Assembly (NCBI GenBank): GCA_002081555.1
Contig: MZNV01000324.1
Location: 1 to 30,331, forward strand
Source of the DNA: Protostelium mycophagum
Taxonomy: Eukaryota > Evosea > Variosea > Protosteliida > Protosteliaceae
Length of the DNA: 30,331 nucleotides
Direction of reading: 5' to 3'
Position 1 is the stretch's first letter; the number at the start of each line of letters is the position of its first letter. The position numbers were made by a program, and so were the translations under genes. Below are positions 1-22,119 of the stretch, in pieces. The notes under the pieces were generated by a model. The model saw only the letters and a program-made list of their open reading frames with translations, had not been told where the DNA came from and made no database searches.

Positions 1-308
1 TCAATGTAGGTGTCCTTATTGATTTCTGATAACACCTTTTCAAAAATGGGTTCTCCTTTTTATTAAAATTGTCTAGAAAGATTATTCTATTCCAGTGATT
101 AGCAATAAATTTGTTTGAAATTTGTGTTTGAAATTTTTACCTTAATAATCTATGGTTTTGGAGTTTAATTGTATTTCAAAATTGGCTTTTTGGTGTTTCT
201 TCAAGTTAGGGCAAGCCTTTTTGAAGGATCTTCTAGACAATTTTAATAAAAAGGAGAACCCATTTTTGAAAAGGTGTTATCAGAAATCAATAAGGACACC
301 TACATTGA
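1..308. repeat. Perfect 78-bp inverted repeat (arms 1-78 and 231-308), truncated by window edge
   Basis: Reading 231-308 gives the exact reverse complement of 1-78; the match stops at base 79 against 230. The arms are separated by a 152-bp spacer (79-230) with no coding signal. Because the left arm starts at base 1, the true repeat may extend further left. Perfect identity over 78 bp implies a recent origin or gene conversion. A foldback/MITE-like element or an assembly foldback at a contig end are both possible. I see no transposase and cannot check target-site duplications. Confidence 0.93.
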
Positions 309-536
309 CAATATCTGTCAGAAGAGCTTTAAGGCTTGAGACACCTATTTCACGGATCGCAAGACATAGAAAAGTCATAGTAAAGCTGTCAAAAACACAT
401 ATATTGCTCATCACACATAAGACAAATATTCTATGGGATCGTTGAAATGAAAATGTTCCCCTTATATTCTTAGAGTTTGCACCAAATTCACGACTGATTT
501 TATTATTTATCGTCATGAGGGACTTTATCCTGATCT
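309..536. other. 3' flank of the BEACH gene; no gene seen
   Basis: Short AT-rich stretch downstream of the minus-strand BEACH gene. On the minus strand an AATAAA lies at 504-499, 33 nt past the stop codon, and is a plausible poly(A) signal for that gene. The open frames across this segment and the inverted repeat lack homology and I regard them as chance. Confidence 0.6.
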
Positions 537-13024
<12,488 letters not shown>

Positions 13025-13132
13025 GAACTCTGCCGATGCAGTGCTGTTGCTGTTCTTCCTCGCTGATCGAATAATTCTTCCGCTCTCAGAATATTTTTTG
13101 TTGAATTTTATTTTATTTCGTTGCACATATCG
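13025..13132. promoter_or_regulatory. Shared divergent promoter between BEACH and TRAF7-like genes
   Basis: Only 108 bp separate the two start codons (13024 on minus, 13133 on plus), so both promoters and 5' leaders must lie here or overlap the coding regions. A T-rich block at 13095-13119 is the only visible composition feature. No TATA box in a convincing position is seen. Confidence 0.6.
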
Positions 13133-15407
13133 ATGATGACGACAGAGCTTGAAGAGGTGGAATTCGTGAATAAGCCGTCAGAGAATCTGTATTGCCCAAT
13201 ATGCAGGGAATTATTCCAACAACCTGTCATCACTCCCGAATGCTCCCACTCATTTTGTTCGAAATGCATCTTCAGAATTCAACATTCGACTTGTCCGTTA
13301 TGCCGTCACCAGGTGATCAAGTTCATTTATCTGTGTTAGACTCTAAAAGGTTCAGTTAAATCTCTCCGCCACACACTCTAATCTCGTACTGAATGAGATT
13401 GTCAAAGAACAAGCTGTCTTTTGTGTGTACCGGTGTGTTGGACGTTAATCGACCATTATTTCTGATGCCTTTTAGGAGCAGTGGTTGTACTGTACAACCT
13501 CGGCTTGACGAGTGGAAGAACCATGCGACACATTGTTTGCATGCACCTTCTGTCTGTCCCCACCAAGATAAAGGTTGTAAGGTTACAGGAAATAGAGGAG
13601 AGATAGAGACTCATCTTCAGAGTTGTACCTACGAATTATTCAAGGTGATGTGCACACAAAATAATGATAATAATCAAAATAATGATAATAATCAAAAACA
13701 GCCGATATGGGAAAAGATGAATATCGAACATAAAGAGATGAAGAAGACGATCAAGGTACAGTTGAAGTTTAATCATTTAGAATCATGTTCGATGTGTCGT
13801 TCAAATGACCAAAAAACATGCACAAAATCAAGCCCACTGATTTGCCAAAGTCTCTTCAGAAAGAAGTGGAATACCTTCGCAGAAAATTAACTACAAATAA
13901 CAATAACAAACTGAGTACACCGGACGTCGCGGTACCCTTAGAGGTTGGTAACGGTTCATGACAGAGATGAATATTAAAAGATAAGGATATACCACAAGGA
14001 AAGGAAGAGTTCACGACTCCATTCTCTTTTGAAGGAAGCAACAATAAATCTGTAGAGACACGAGAGGTAAGTTTTCCAATCGTGAGGAATATAAATAATA
14101 AGATAAATATAGTGGGATATAGAATCATATCAATGTGCTGGAACATTAGGTGCACACAGTAGAGGAGTGACTTGTGTATTGCCATGGCCACAGAAAAACT
14201 ATTTATTCACCGGATCACACGACACATCCATCAGAGTAGGTCATCTTATATACCATACATATAGATCACCTTTATACGTTCTTTATAGATAATAATGATA
14301 CATATAATAATGATATACATAGGTGTGGGATCTGTCAAAATTGGACCCAAACAGTATAAAGGAAGAGTCTGTTGCTGTGATGAAAGGTCATTTTTACACA
14401 GTGTGGGCCTTGGTCCTCACAACAGATGGTAAAAAGCTGTTTAGTGGTTCCTCTGACGCGACAATCAAGGTGAGAGGGCATACGATGATCTTGTTCATAT
14501 CATACCAGTGTTGGGACACTTCTGATTTCACTTGTACATCAACATTCTCTGCTAACGGAAAGGTATTCTAAATATGGTGATGTGTGTGAAATGTTTATCC
14601 TAGGTGTACACCCTCAGTATCAAGGATAATTTATTGTTGAGTGCAGGAGGAGATCGAGTGATCAGGGTGTGTAATGATATATATAATGATGTATATATAT
14701 ATAATGAAATATATAATGATGTATATATATAATGATGTATATATATAATGATATATATAATGATGTAGGTGTGGGATGTGGATACATTAGAGGATAAGAA
14801 GGTGATGAGTGGGCATACAGATTGTATATGGCATGTTATAGTGGGAGAGGACGGTAAAGTGTACTCCTCTAGTGATGACCGGACAGTAAGGATATGGAAT
14901 ATTCAAGATCAAACATGTGAGAAGGTATATACACATATACTTATTATATATTTATAAATACAGGTGATATCATTAGGACAGAGGGTAGTGTCTCTCGCTG
15001 TAGGATGTGGGTTTATATCTATGGGAACTGATGATTGTAAGATCAAGGTAGGTATATGTAGATAGATATATATAGATGTAGATATATATATAGGTATATG
15101 GAGAGAGTGGGGAGTATATAACAGACTTTGTAGAGCATAATTGGGAGGTATGGCAGCTGAAGATATGTGACGGGTATCTATTCAGTGGATCATTTGATCA
15201 CACGATAAAAGTGTGGGATATGGAGACGTTCCAATGTATAAAGACACTACAAGGACATAAAGGATATGTACACGCAATAGCATTATCACATCACACAATA
15301 TTCAGCGGTAAGTAATATAACATATGTATTAATATATCCACATATTTAAATTTATAGGTTCAGGAGATAAGACTACAAAAGTGTGGAAGAAATTTCCATT
15401 GCAATAA
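13133..15407 (+). CDS. TRAF7: RING / TRAF-type zinc finger / WD40 protein, TRAF7-like E3 ubiquitin ligase
   Basis: Likely cytosolic E3 ligase or signalling scaffold. A RING finger (CPICRELF, CSHSFCSKC, CPLCRHQ) opens the protein; a TRAF-type finger follows (HCLHAPSVCPHQDKGC, HLQSCTYELF), then a short coiled coil (QKEVEYLRRKL). The remainder is WD40: WDIESYQC, VWDLSKL, CWDTSDF, VWDVDTL, IWNIQDQ, VWDMETF, VWKKFPLQ, i.e. about seven blades. This is the TRAF7 order. The start is ATG 13133; the reading frame extends upstream only through non-ATG codons. Introns seen include 14067-14112 and 14236-14322. The junctions between 13650 and 13970 are uncertain: a 57-nt stopless segment encoding NNDNNQ repeats may be exon or intron. 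The estimated length is about 540 residues. The stop is 15405-15407. Confidence 0.87.
13660..13695 (+). repeat. Two perfect 18-bp direct repeats (NNDNNQ if translated)
   Basis: AATAATGATAATAATCAA occurs at 13660-13677 and again at 13678-13695. In frame this adds Asn-rich repeats after the TRAF finger. The surrounding 57 nt begin with GTGATG and end with AACAG, so the repeat could instead belong to a 3n intron. Confidence 0.8.
14668..14768 (+). repeat. TATATAATGATG microsatellite-like intron of the TRAF7-like gene
   Basis: Repeated TATATATAATGATG-type units fill the intron between the exons ending DRVIR and starting VWDVDTL. It ends with GATGTAG before GTGTGGGATG. Probably slippage-expanded intronic DNA with no coding content. 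Confidence 0.7.
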
Positions 15408-15408
15408 A
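15403..15408 (+). terminator. AATAAA poly(A) signal overlapping the TRAF7-like stop codon
   Basis: The hexamer spans the last codon CAA and the stop TAA (15405-15407). If used, the 3' UTR would be only 10-30 nt. Similar overlaps occur on neighbouring genes. Confidence 0.55.
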
Positions 15409-16086
15409 TATATAAATATCATATTATATTATAATTATATTGTTGGCTTGTAAAGTTCGTACAATTTATCGGGCATTTAACTTCTCGGAGAAAGTATTCA
15501 TTGCACCAAAGAATTCTGAGAATTGGATTTTTCCAGTGTCCAAACTTAACCTAGGGATAATATCCAGTCTGTCAACATCTCCTTTTTCAAGAATGATTCA
15601 ACCAAGTAACTCACAAGTTCTTTGATGAAGTGAGTGTTTTCTGATTATCTTCAATATTCATATAATGTGTACAGTACAACACAAGAGATATTTGATATTT
15701 ACTTTATGCCTAGAACAAGAAAGAGGGTCACTCTCAAATATTTATACTCGCAGTGTGCAACCGAGGAATTGTAGATAACCTGGGTACTTAGAGGTATTAA
15801 ATGAAACGAGCGTTTCCGTCCTGGCAGTTCTGCTAACCATAACCTGAAATGTCAATATTTTTTGATGGACTATACATATACCCATATATATTATTATATA
15901 CCCATATATATATATACACCCATTTCAGCAAAGAGAACCCATTTAATATCAGAAGTTGTACAATGAACACTTGTGACAATCCACTGATGACGTCTTGAAA
16001 ACTGGAAGAATTGATCGGGTATTTTCCGGCGGAATCTGCCGCATTTGATTTTGCCGGCATTATTATTATTTTACAAAGCTGAACCG
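15408..16086. other. Intergenic region, no gene recognised
   Basis: About 680 bp between the TRAF7-like gene and the transporter. Both strands carry only short frames without recognisable motifs. Near 15880-15925 there is a repeated ATATACCCATATATAT element. The last 100 bp before the transporter ATG are less AT-rich and probably hold its promoter and leader. Confidence 0.6.
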
Positions 16087-17829
16087 ATGATGAAGGAAGA
16101 AAACTCGGGAGAAGATCAGCATCTCATCTCATCAAAACCACCACCTTCTATTCGGTACTCCTCAAACGGTGGACATGTTTTTGTTGACCTCAATGACGAT
16201 GGCATCCAACACCATAGTAATGGCTCCTTCTTTGGCTCAAGCTTCAACATAATGACTTGCGTCATTGGTTCTGGCATCTTACTTCTTCGTGAGTAGCTTC
16301 GACAGAACATTTAATTTTAAATCTTCCAGCATCCGCCTTCGAACAGTGTGGCATCATTCTTGCTGCAATCCTCTTGATCTCTCTGACTGGGGTGTCCGTA
16401 TACACTCTGATCTTACTTGTGAGAAGTGCAGAAGCATCAGGGTCAAAGACCTATCAAGAGGTGAATATTTGATATTATTTTTCACAACGATACAAAACGG
16501 TATGGCGCTCTGCTGCTTTGTAAAAATTAATCATGGAGGTAAAATGTCACCCTGCTAAAAGTTTTAGGTTGCCTTCACTGCCTGTGGTACTTGGGGGACA
16601 CGAACAGCAAAATCCCTACTATTTCTTAATCTATTAGGGACATTATCTGCGTATTGTATGTGTATTTATTCAATAATTCAACTTATTATAAATAGGTAAG
16701 ATAATGGGAGATTTAATGTTTCCTGTGGCGAATTATGCATTTGGTGCTCATTGGTATGCTGATCCAAGATTCTTATCCGCTGTATTATTAGTGGGAATTG
16801 TCTTACCGCTAGCCTTCTTTTCGAAAATACATCAGGTACATTGTAATGATTGATTTCACTTGATATTAAAATTCTCAGTTGGAGAGGACATCCATACTTG
16901 CCATTATTTCGGTGATTGTGGTGCTTGTACTCGTTGTTCTCAGGCATGAAGAAGACGATGTGAAATAATAATAATGTTAATGGTGGACAGATCGACACAA
17001 AAGCTGATACATGAAGGGGTGAACGCAGATGACCTTCTCATAAAAAAAGAATGGAATATTCGTGGAATAGCGAGATCGATACCACTCTTCGCTTTTGCTT
17101 CAGGGTGCCAGACCCAAATAATTCCCATCTTCTCAGAATTGAAGATCGCATTGCGCGAGAGGAACGCAATGACACCGATCATCGGATTGAGCAACTTCAA
17201 TTGTCTCGCTGTATACTTGACTATAGCCATATTTGGTTCTTTAGAGTTTGGGAATCAAATATGTAATGACATCGTCACAAATTATCCAAGAGAAGATGTC
17301 CTCGCGATCGTTGGGAGAGTGTCTATGGTAATATAAATGATAATATCATTTTCAACATCTAAAGGTATATTTTTACTCATGAAATGCAGGCCGCTCACGT
17401 TGCGTTAGCATTCCCACTACAACTGTGGCCGTGCCGTAATATTTTAGATAGTTTCTTTTTCAACGATGGAGACACACGTAGAGAGAAGCTGAGGCACATA
17501 TTAGAGACGATAGGATTGTTATTAATCGCCTACACATTATCTGTGTCTGTGTCAAGAATAGACGTCATCATCGGTAGGAGGCATCATGCCAAGATGATGC
17601 ATAACACTTGACAGGATTCACGGGGGCGATCAGTACCATATTTGTAAATTACGTACTACCTTGTGTCTTCTTCCTTCAATTAGCTGAGAGGATCGGAGTT
17701 ATTCAGAGGAGCACCTGCTGGCTGGTCATCATCTTGGGAATATGTGTGGGAATTGTATCAACAGGGATCCAGATCTGGGATCTTGCTGATCAACCGCACC
17801 AATCCCCCAATCCCCTGTGTCATGCTTGA
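16087..17829 (+). CDS. Amino-acid transporter, SLC38/AVT (Aa_trans) family
   Basis: Multi-pass permease that moves neutral amino acids, typically coupled to H+ or Na+, in vacuolar/lysosomal or plasma membranes. The protein opens with a polar tail from ATG ATG at 16087, then the first helix with NIMTCVIGSGILLLP, a family signature split by an intron. Further membrane blocks: GIILAAILLISLTGVSVYTL, SVLLVGIVLP-like helix at about 16780, RSIPLFAFASGCQTQIIPIF (hallmark helix), AAHVALAFPLQLWPCR and VNYVLPCVFFLQLAE. About 10-11 helices and roughly 455 residues are expected. The introns are short; one about 44 nt (near 16966) is chosen because it alone keeps the frame into LIHEGVNADDLLIKKEW. The stop is 17827-17829 with AATAAA overlapping it. 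The substrate cannot be read from the sequence. Confidence 0.88.
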
Positions 17830-17834
17830 ATAAA
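17829..17834 (+). terminator. AATAAA overlapping the transporter stop codon
   Basis: The stop TGA (17827-17829) shares its final A with AATAAA. The next gene starts 145 bp downstream, which also implies a very short 3' UTR. Confidence 0.55.
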
Positions 17835-17974
17835 TCATTTATGTTCTTATGGTTGATCATTTCCCCGACTGCGGAATTGTAGACCGCACTGGTTGATTAA
17901 TCGATCACGTGATCTATTGTGTACTTGACAGCGGCAAATTTAACCGACGACAAGGCTCTGGACAGCTTCAAGAG

Positions 17975-19252
17975 ATGGGTGGTTGGGGTCCGAAGTTTGT
18001 GAAACCAACACAACCAGAAGCTCCAGATCCGGTTGTGAACAAAGACAGCGGTGTTCCACCAATTCAGGTAGAAAATGACCACCTACTCGACTAAAAGTAG
18101 AAGGCGATCGAGATCAGACCAACACCAGCGATCAAACCAGAACGTGACAAATCAAATCAAAATCTACCAGAAGAAGGCTTCACTCCTCGATTGTTGACAG
18201 AATTGAGATCATTATATGATAGGAGGAATCGCGCTGGTCTTGGTATGAAGTAACATACTGCGATGATCTAATCGCACAGGTGTGGATATAATTGGCGTGA
18301 AAGGAGCTTTAGAGGAACTTTTTGGGGTGTCTCTTACAACAGAAGTGAGTGCTTGACACGAAATTTTCAGCTTCGTCTAAACGTGTGTCAGGCAGTAAGA
18401 GAGTTACTGTGCGGTGTGAGAGGTGAATCAGAGGCACTAGTCTCCTGGGACGAGTTTTTACGCTGTTTCCACTCGAAGGACGATCAGAAGTCTGCAACAT
18501 CGACCCAACAGAACACAGTTACGAAAGCTGCTAAGGTTCGGGCTCAAACAGCCACGTCGACCGATTTATCAACGTTATCTTTCGCCCGCACTCTCAGCGA
18601 ACACGAAGAGGAAGACAATTTTATCCTTCCACCAACTAACACCGAAGAGGTGAGATCGTTATAGGTGTACATATTTCCAGAGGAAGTTCAGATTTTCGGA
18701 GTGAATAAATCTGTACATTCTCTTGTTGAGATTAAATGATTTATTCCTGCAGGGTGTCCCCCTGCCACCAAGTGTCAAAGAAATTAAGAAAAGTTTGGAC
18801 AATGATCAATTATGTGATGCGAAGATGCATTTCGCAAGGGTGGATACAGATAAGAGCGGGTATATTGACAAACGAGAATTACAACAAGTGTTAGCTTCGT
18901 CCATGTCGAACAAGATGCATCCAACGATGGTGCAACGGTAAGTGGAACGATGAGAACAAAAGGAAAGAAGGTGATTTTGACAAGGTATATCGAGTCACAA
19001 TTCAGCATGTATGATGAAGATGGGTAGGAAGGATTCCGCATTCTTCACCACAACTTTCCACGTTCTTTGCTAATCGCCACAGAGATGGGAAGATCACTTT
19101 TGAAGAATTTATTGGATTGTATATATCGCTGTGTAACCATACTGAAGGGGTAATCACCGATAAAATCATTCATTGTTCACCGCTTTCAGCTAACTGTGGG
19201 ATCTGCAGTACGGCTGCCCAACTTACCATTAACATTGTCTTTTTCAAAATAA
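17975..19252 (+). CDS. EF-hand calcium-binding protein
   Basis: The start is the first in-frame ATG (17975). Exons 17975-18067, 18101-18242 and 18280 onward encode a Pro-rich N-terminus, then a helical region (LYDRRNRAGLGVDIIG, VSWDEFLRCF) that may be a degenerate EF-hand pair, then a Ser/Thr-rich linker. Two clear loops follow: DTDKSGYIDKRE, and DEDGDGKITFEE, the second assembled across an intron (about 19025-19080). The D/x/D/x/S-G-x-I-D-x-x-E pattern is complete in both. The splice near 18345 is ambiguous: a 26-nt or a 44-nt intron both keep frame. The 3' end at 19252 assumes a 40-nt last intron; without it the frame would run to about 19290. It is probably a cytosolic Ca2+ sensor; no catalytic domain is seen. 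Confidence 0.72.
18243..18279 (+). other. 37-nt intron composed of two back-to-back hairpins
   Basis: GTATG (18243-18247) pairs with CATAC (18254-18258) around a 6-nt loop. The very next bases, TGCGAT (18259-18264), pair with ATCGCA (18271-18276), also around a 6-nt loop, and CAG ends the intron. Every base belongs to a stem, a loop or the 3' splice site. Splicing is required because the intron contains an in-frame stop. Confidence 0.8.
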
Positions 19253-19347
19253 ATTGTACCAACATATCTGCTTCTTGTTCCCATGTGTAAATGTGAATAA
19301 TTTATAATTTATAGGTGCAGTGGTCTCGTGTTCCTGTTGTATAGAGT
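19253..19347. other. Short convergent 3' gap
   Basis: About 95 bp separates the stop codons of the EF-hand gene (plus) and the CorA-like gene (minus). It contains AATTTATAATTTATAG-type sequence near 19295-19316 that could supply 3' end signals in both directions. No gene is seen. Confidence 0.55.
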
Positions 19348-21010
19348 TCATAGCCACCCTTTGATTTTGTACCAAATGGCAAGAGGCAGCCCAACCACAA
19401 AAAATAAACCTACAATGGCGAAAAACGGACCGAGGTCGTCCCCACCTTTTTTGTCAGGTTGTAGATGGACAATATATGTTACCTTTAAATGGGAATGGTA
19501 TGTTGACCGCTAGGAGGCCAGTTATCCACACTAACGGGACTAAGATGGTTGCGGCAGCACTTTTTTGGTTCATTTTATCCAAAATACGAGAGAGGTGTTT
19601 ATGATGAGCATACCTGAACTTCATGACAACTTTGTTTATAACATAGTCTGCTCTTGCTATTTCTATACTTATCCTCGCCATATACGTCTCATGAGCATTA
19701 CTCAGCACCTCTTAAGAGGTCATTATAAACATTCCAAGACGAACCATGGACAACAGATGAGTTGATGATCAACATACCAGAATTATAATATGCCTTTTCG
19801 TATGTTGCTTCTGATTTCAATAAAATCTCCTGTATGTATGTCTCACCGCTGATCATATCTCTTATCTAACATAATATTATATTCAATATTACAATTATAT
19901 TATAATATTTGTCATTTAATCACCTTCTTAAATATAAATTTCCTCTTAATTGTTAACGTGGTGTGTAATGGTGTAATTAATTTTCGCACATTTGCTATAT
20001 ATATAAATATAGATATGTATGTATATATAAATATGTATATGTATATGTATATATTTCCAAGTAGAGATATATAATGTATACACCTATTCTTCTGAGTAAT
20101 TCATTCTCGTTATTGATGTGGTAGTTTAATACAAGATGGTTAACAGAGTCTATCTCTGTTGATAATGTGTTCACACCCCCATCCAAGTTGTTGAAGAGGG
20201 ACATGATCATGACGTAGATCACCCAATCGACGCTCAACATCATCTTCCCCGGACTAAATTCTCTCCTGCCTCCTACTGTCATTTGTTGCAGGACATCTAT
20301 TGTGGCCTCCAATGTTTCACTTCTGAAGGTGAGGAGGAGGTTCTTGTCTTTGAATATAACAAATCGAAGTAGCTCTCCTTGGGAGTGGTAATCATTGAAA
20401 TTATAATCTCTTAATTCTATCAAACTGTATGCCTCTTCTTTGTGGAAGGACTCTACTCCAGTCTCTGTCATGATAAGTATAAGTATCTGTCTTCAAGTGA
20501 TCAAGATTGCAGTGGAGCTTTGTCCGTTTCAAAACTGATTTGTTTTGTTTCAACCATTCTGAGGCAGCAAAGCTGGATTTGCAGCTATAGAGAATACCTG
20601 TACATGTGATTACCCTCTTTAAGACGTGAAATGGTGGAGGGCAAGAGGTTAAATTTATATCCCAAGCTGTCAATTACACTGTCTGGTGCTGCGGAGACAT
20701 CGATCCAGGTGGTCTCTTTGCAATCCTCGAAATTCTTTGACATGATCCACTCTAAATCAGGTTCTATCCATCCACTCTTTGATTGTGTGAAATACAAAAA
20801 GTACTACTGTGTATAATTATCGTCATCTATCAAATTTTGACTCACGTGTGATGGATGAGCCGCCATAAACTTCTCAATGAAGGTGTCGGGCTCCTCCTCT
20901 TCAATGTTGACTTCTTCTTCTGGGTGAAAGCTGGCCAGTACAGTAGAATTTCTCCTCAAGCGCAATGCATCTTCAGAGGGGAGACTCTTAGGGCTCGGAT
21001 TGTGCGACAT
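19348..21010 (-). CDS. CorA-like magnesium transporter family protein with AVN in place of GMN
   Basis: CorA/Alr/Mnr2 proteins are pentameric Mg2+ channels with a cytosolic N-terminus and two C-terminal helices. Exons on the minus strand: 21010-20846, 20803-20614, 20464-20084 and several smaller ones. N-terminal CorA blocks: TTWIDVSAAPDSVIDSLG, SFHKEEAYSLIELRDY, ELLRRI plus LTIKRKFIFKK. The helix before the pore reads ETYMARISIEIARADYVINK. TM1 after splicing is SAAATILVPLVWITGLLAVN, followed by IPFPFKGGDDLGPF and TM2 AIVGLFFVVGLPLAIWYK. The pore signature is normally GMN; here the three residues are AVN. An intron of about 54 nt before TM1 has no stop and a length divisible by three. The start is ATG 21010-21008 and the stop TGA 19350-19348; length about 385-395 residues. 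Ion selectivity is uncertain given the changed signature. Confidence 0.8.
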
Positions 21011-21083
21011 GTGAGAGATGGATCGTGTGATATGTTCGGGCGTTATTTTATTTTTTTTGGGTAGAAATCACATCACACAAATC
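21011..21083. promoter_or_regulatory. 73-bp divergent promoter between CorA-like and PDRG1-like genes
   Basis: Only 73 bp separates the two ATGs. A T-rich run at 21046-21059 is the only obvious element. Transcription start sites of both genes must be inside this gap or very near it. Confidence 0.55.
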
Positions 21084-21599
21084 ATGCCAACACAAGAGCA
21101 GAAGGATGCAACAATACTCATTCAAAAAAATATGGCTAAAGCCGAGATTTTAGCAGAGGACATCCTGGTTGATAAGCAACAGGTGAAGAAGACTCTTTTG
21201 ATTCACCTGATCATGCAGTTAATAGACTTCGATCGGCGGAGAAATACGAATAGAGAGGCACTCAGACAGATAATGGACCAAAAAAAGAAACCAGAATCAC
21301 AACAGCCAAAGTGAGGTTTAAAGAATGTTCAAATTCTAAATAATGCTCAGAAAAACATGGCTTTGCATGAAGGATTTGTTTATTCTATTGCCAACCTCCA
21401 CAACAGAGTCCTACATCAGCAAAGGTAACCAACCGCTGCTATCTTTTATCCTCACTCATCTTGTACAGATCAGAAGTCCTTAGAGGAACAAATCAACACC
21501 CTCAGAGATGGATTGAAAGTTAAGACAAGTGAACTGAGCAAGGTGGAGGGAACGAAAGATAACACAAAACCATTCTTTCTGCAACCCATCAATAAATGA
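21084..21599 (+). CDS. PDRG1: PDRG1-type prefoldin-like protein
   Basis: PDRG1 is a small beta-prefoldin-like subunit of the URI/prefoldin-like module that works with the R2TP co-chaperone in assembling RNA polymerases and other complexes. Four exons (21084-21182, 21219-21310, 21351-21424, 21469-21599) join to 131 residues, close to the 133 of human PDRG1 as I recall it. Landmarks: AEDILVDKQQ joined to LIDFDRRRNTNREALRQ (compare the family's ADKRQ-VDLDxxRNxNREGLR), then SYISKDQKSLEEQINTLRDG, LKVKTSELSK and the tail FFLQPINK. The family match fixed the splice frames. It is divergent with the CorA-like gene and convergent with an open frame whose stop is 1 nt away. The first intron (36 nt) has no stop and is 3n; retention would add 12 residues. 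AATAAA (21591-21596) abuts the stop. Confidence 0.86.
21591..21596 (+). terminator. AATAAA immediately before the PDRG1-like stop codon
   Basis: The hexamer is inside the last two codons and directly precedes TGA (21597-21599). Usage would give a minimal 3' UTR. Confidence 0.5.
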
Positions 21600-21600
21600 A

Positions 21601-22030
21601 TCACGATGTACATAGCTCTCTTTGTTCCTCAATCCGTCCCCTTAATGCATCCACTGAGGTGATGCCCAACTTTTTAAAGACAACTATTATGTGCACTGAT
21701 TTAACCCTGAGAACAAAGTGAAAGGGGGCCTCTTCTGTACAACTGATGAAGTCATCGAAATAAAAATAGATTGCAAAGTCATCAACTACCAATGTAGTTT
21801 CGCCTTCTTTGGATCTGGATCTCTTCCCAATATATTTCCATTTCAAGGAGGCAACCTCTCTGGTGTCGGTCGGTTTATATCCACTTCTCGTTTGTACATT
21901 GGACGCCAACAGAAGTCCACCGTGCACCTTCTCATTGCAATACCGTTCAAGACTTTGGGTGAGTGTTCGCAGAATTTCCGAATACCGGAGAATTGTTTTA
22001 TAAGCGTTCTGCAGAATGATGAAAAATCAC
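21601..22030 (-). CDS. Unassigned open frame, possible small gene
   Basis: A frame of about 140 codons stays open on the minus strand from about 22030 to a TGA at 21603-21601. It includes LRTLTQSLERYCNEKVHGGL, LKWKYIGKRSRSKEGETTLV and DALRGRIEEQRELCTS. It has no in-frame ATG before the upstream stop, so a real gene would need an upstream exon; a CTGCAG acceptor near 22013 would serve. A GTTAAA...AAAAAG segment (about 36 nt, 3n) could be an intron near its 3' end. The plus strand is also open here, as a non-coding 5' extension of the GH17 frame, so this may be chance or a leader region. I do not recognise the protein. Confidence 0.3.
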
Positions 22031-22119
22031 CGAAAACCCAGCAACTTTGGAGGAAGAGATTTGGGAGGGGAGCTGATCACAAATACAAGACACGAAAGAC
22101 ACTCACGTTCAACGTCACG

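Noticed and set aside
152-445. Plus-strand open frame of 97 codons over the inverted repeat
   Set aside because: It crosses the right repeat arm and spacer, starts in low-complexity AT-rich DNA and has no recognisable motif.
15880-15925. Repeated ATATACCCATATATAT as a possible telomere-like or regulatory array
   Set aside because: Only two to three imperfect units; fits ordinary AT-rich slippage.
16678-17230. Minus-strand frames of about 100 codons under the amino-acid transporter
   Set aside because: Plus-strand transporter helices with family signatures explain the region.
20040-20095. Long TATATAAATATGTATA tract
   Set aside because: It lies inside an intron of the CorA-like gene and resembles other AT-rich introns; not a promoter or origin.
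21740-21790. YFDDF in the minus frame, resembling a reverse-transcriptase YxDD motif
   Set aside because: No other reverse-transcriptase block is present nearby and the frame is short; treated as coincidence.
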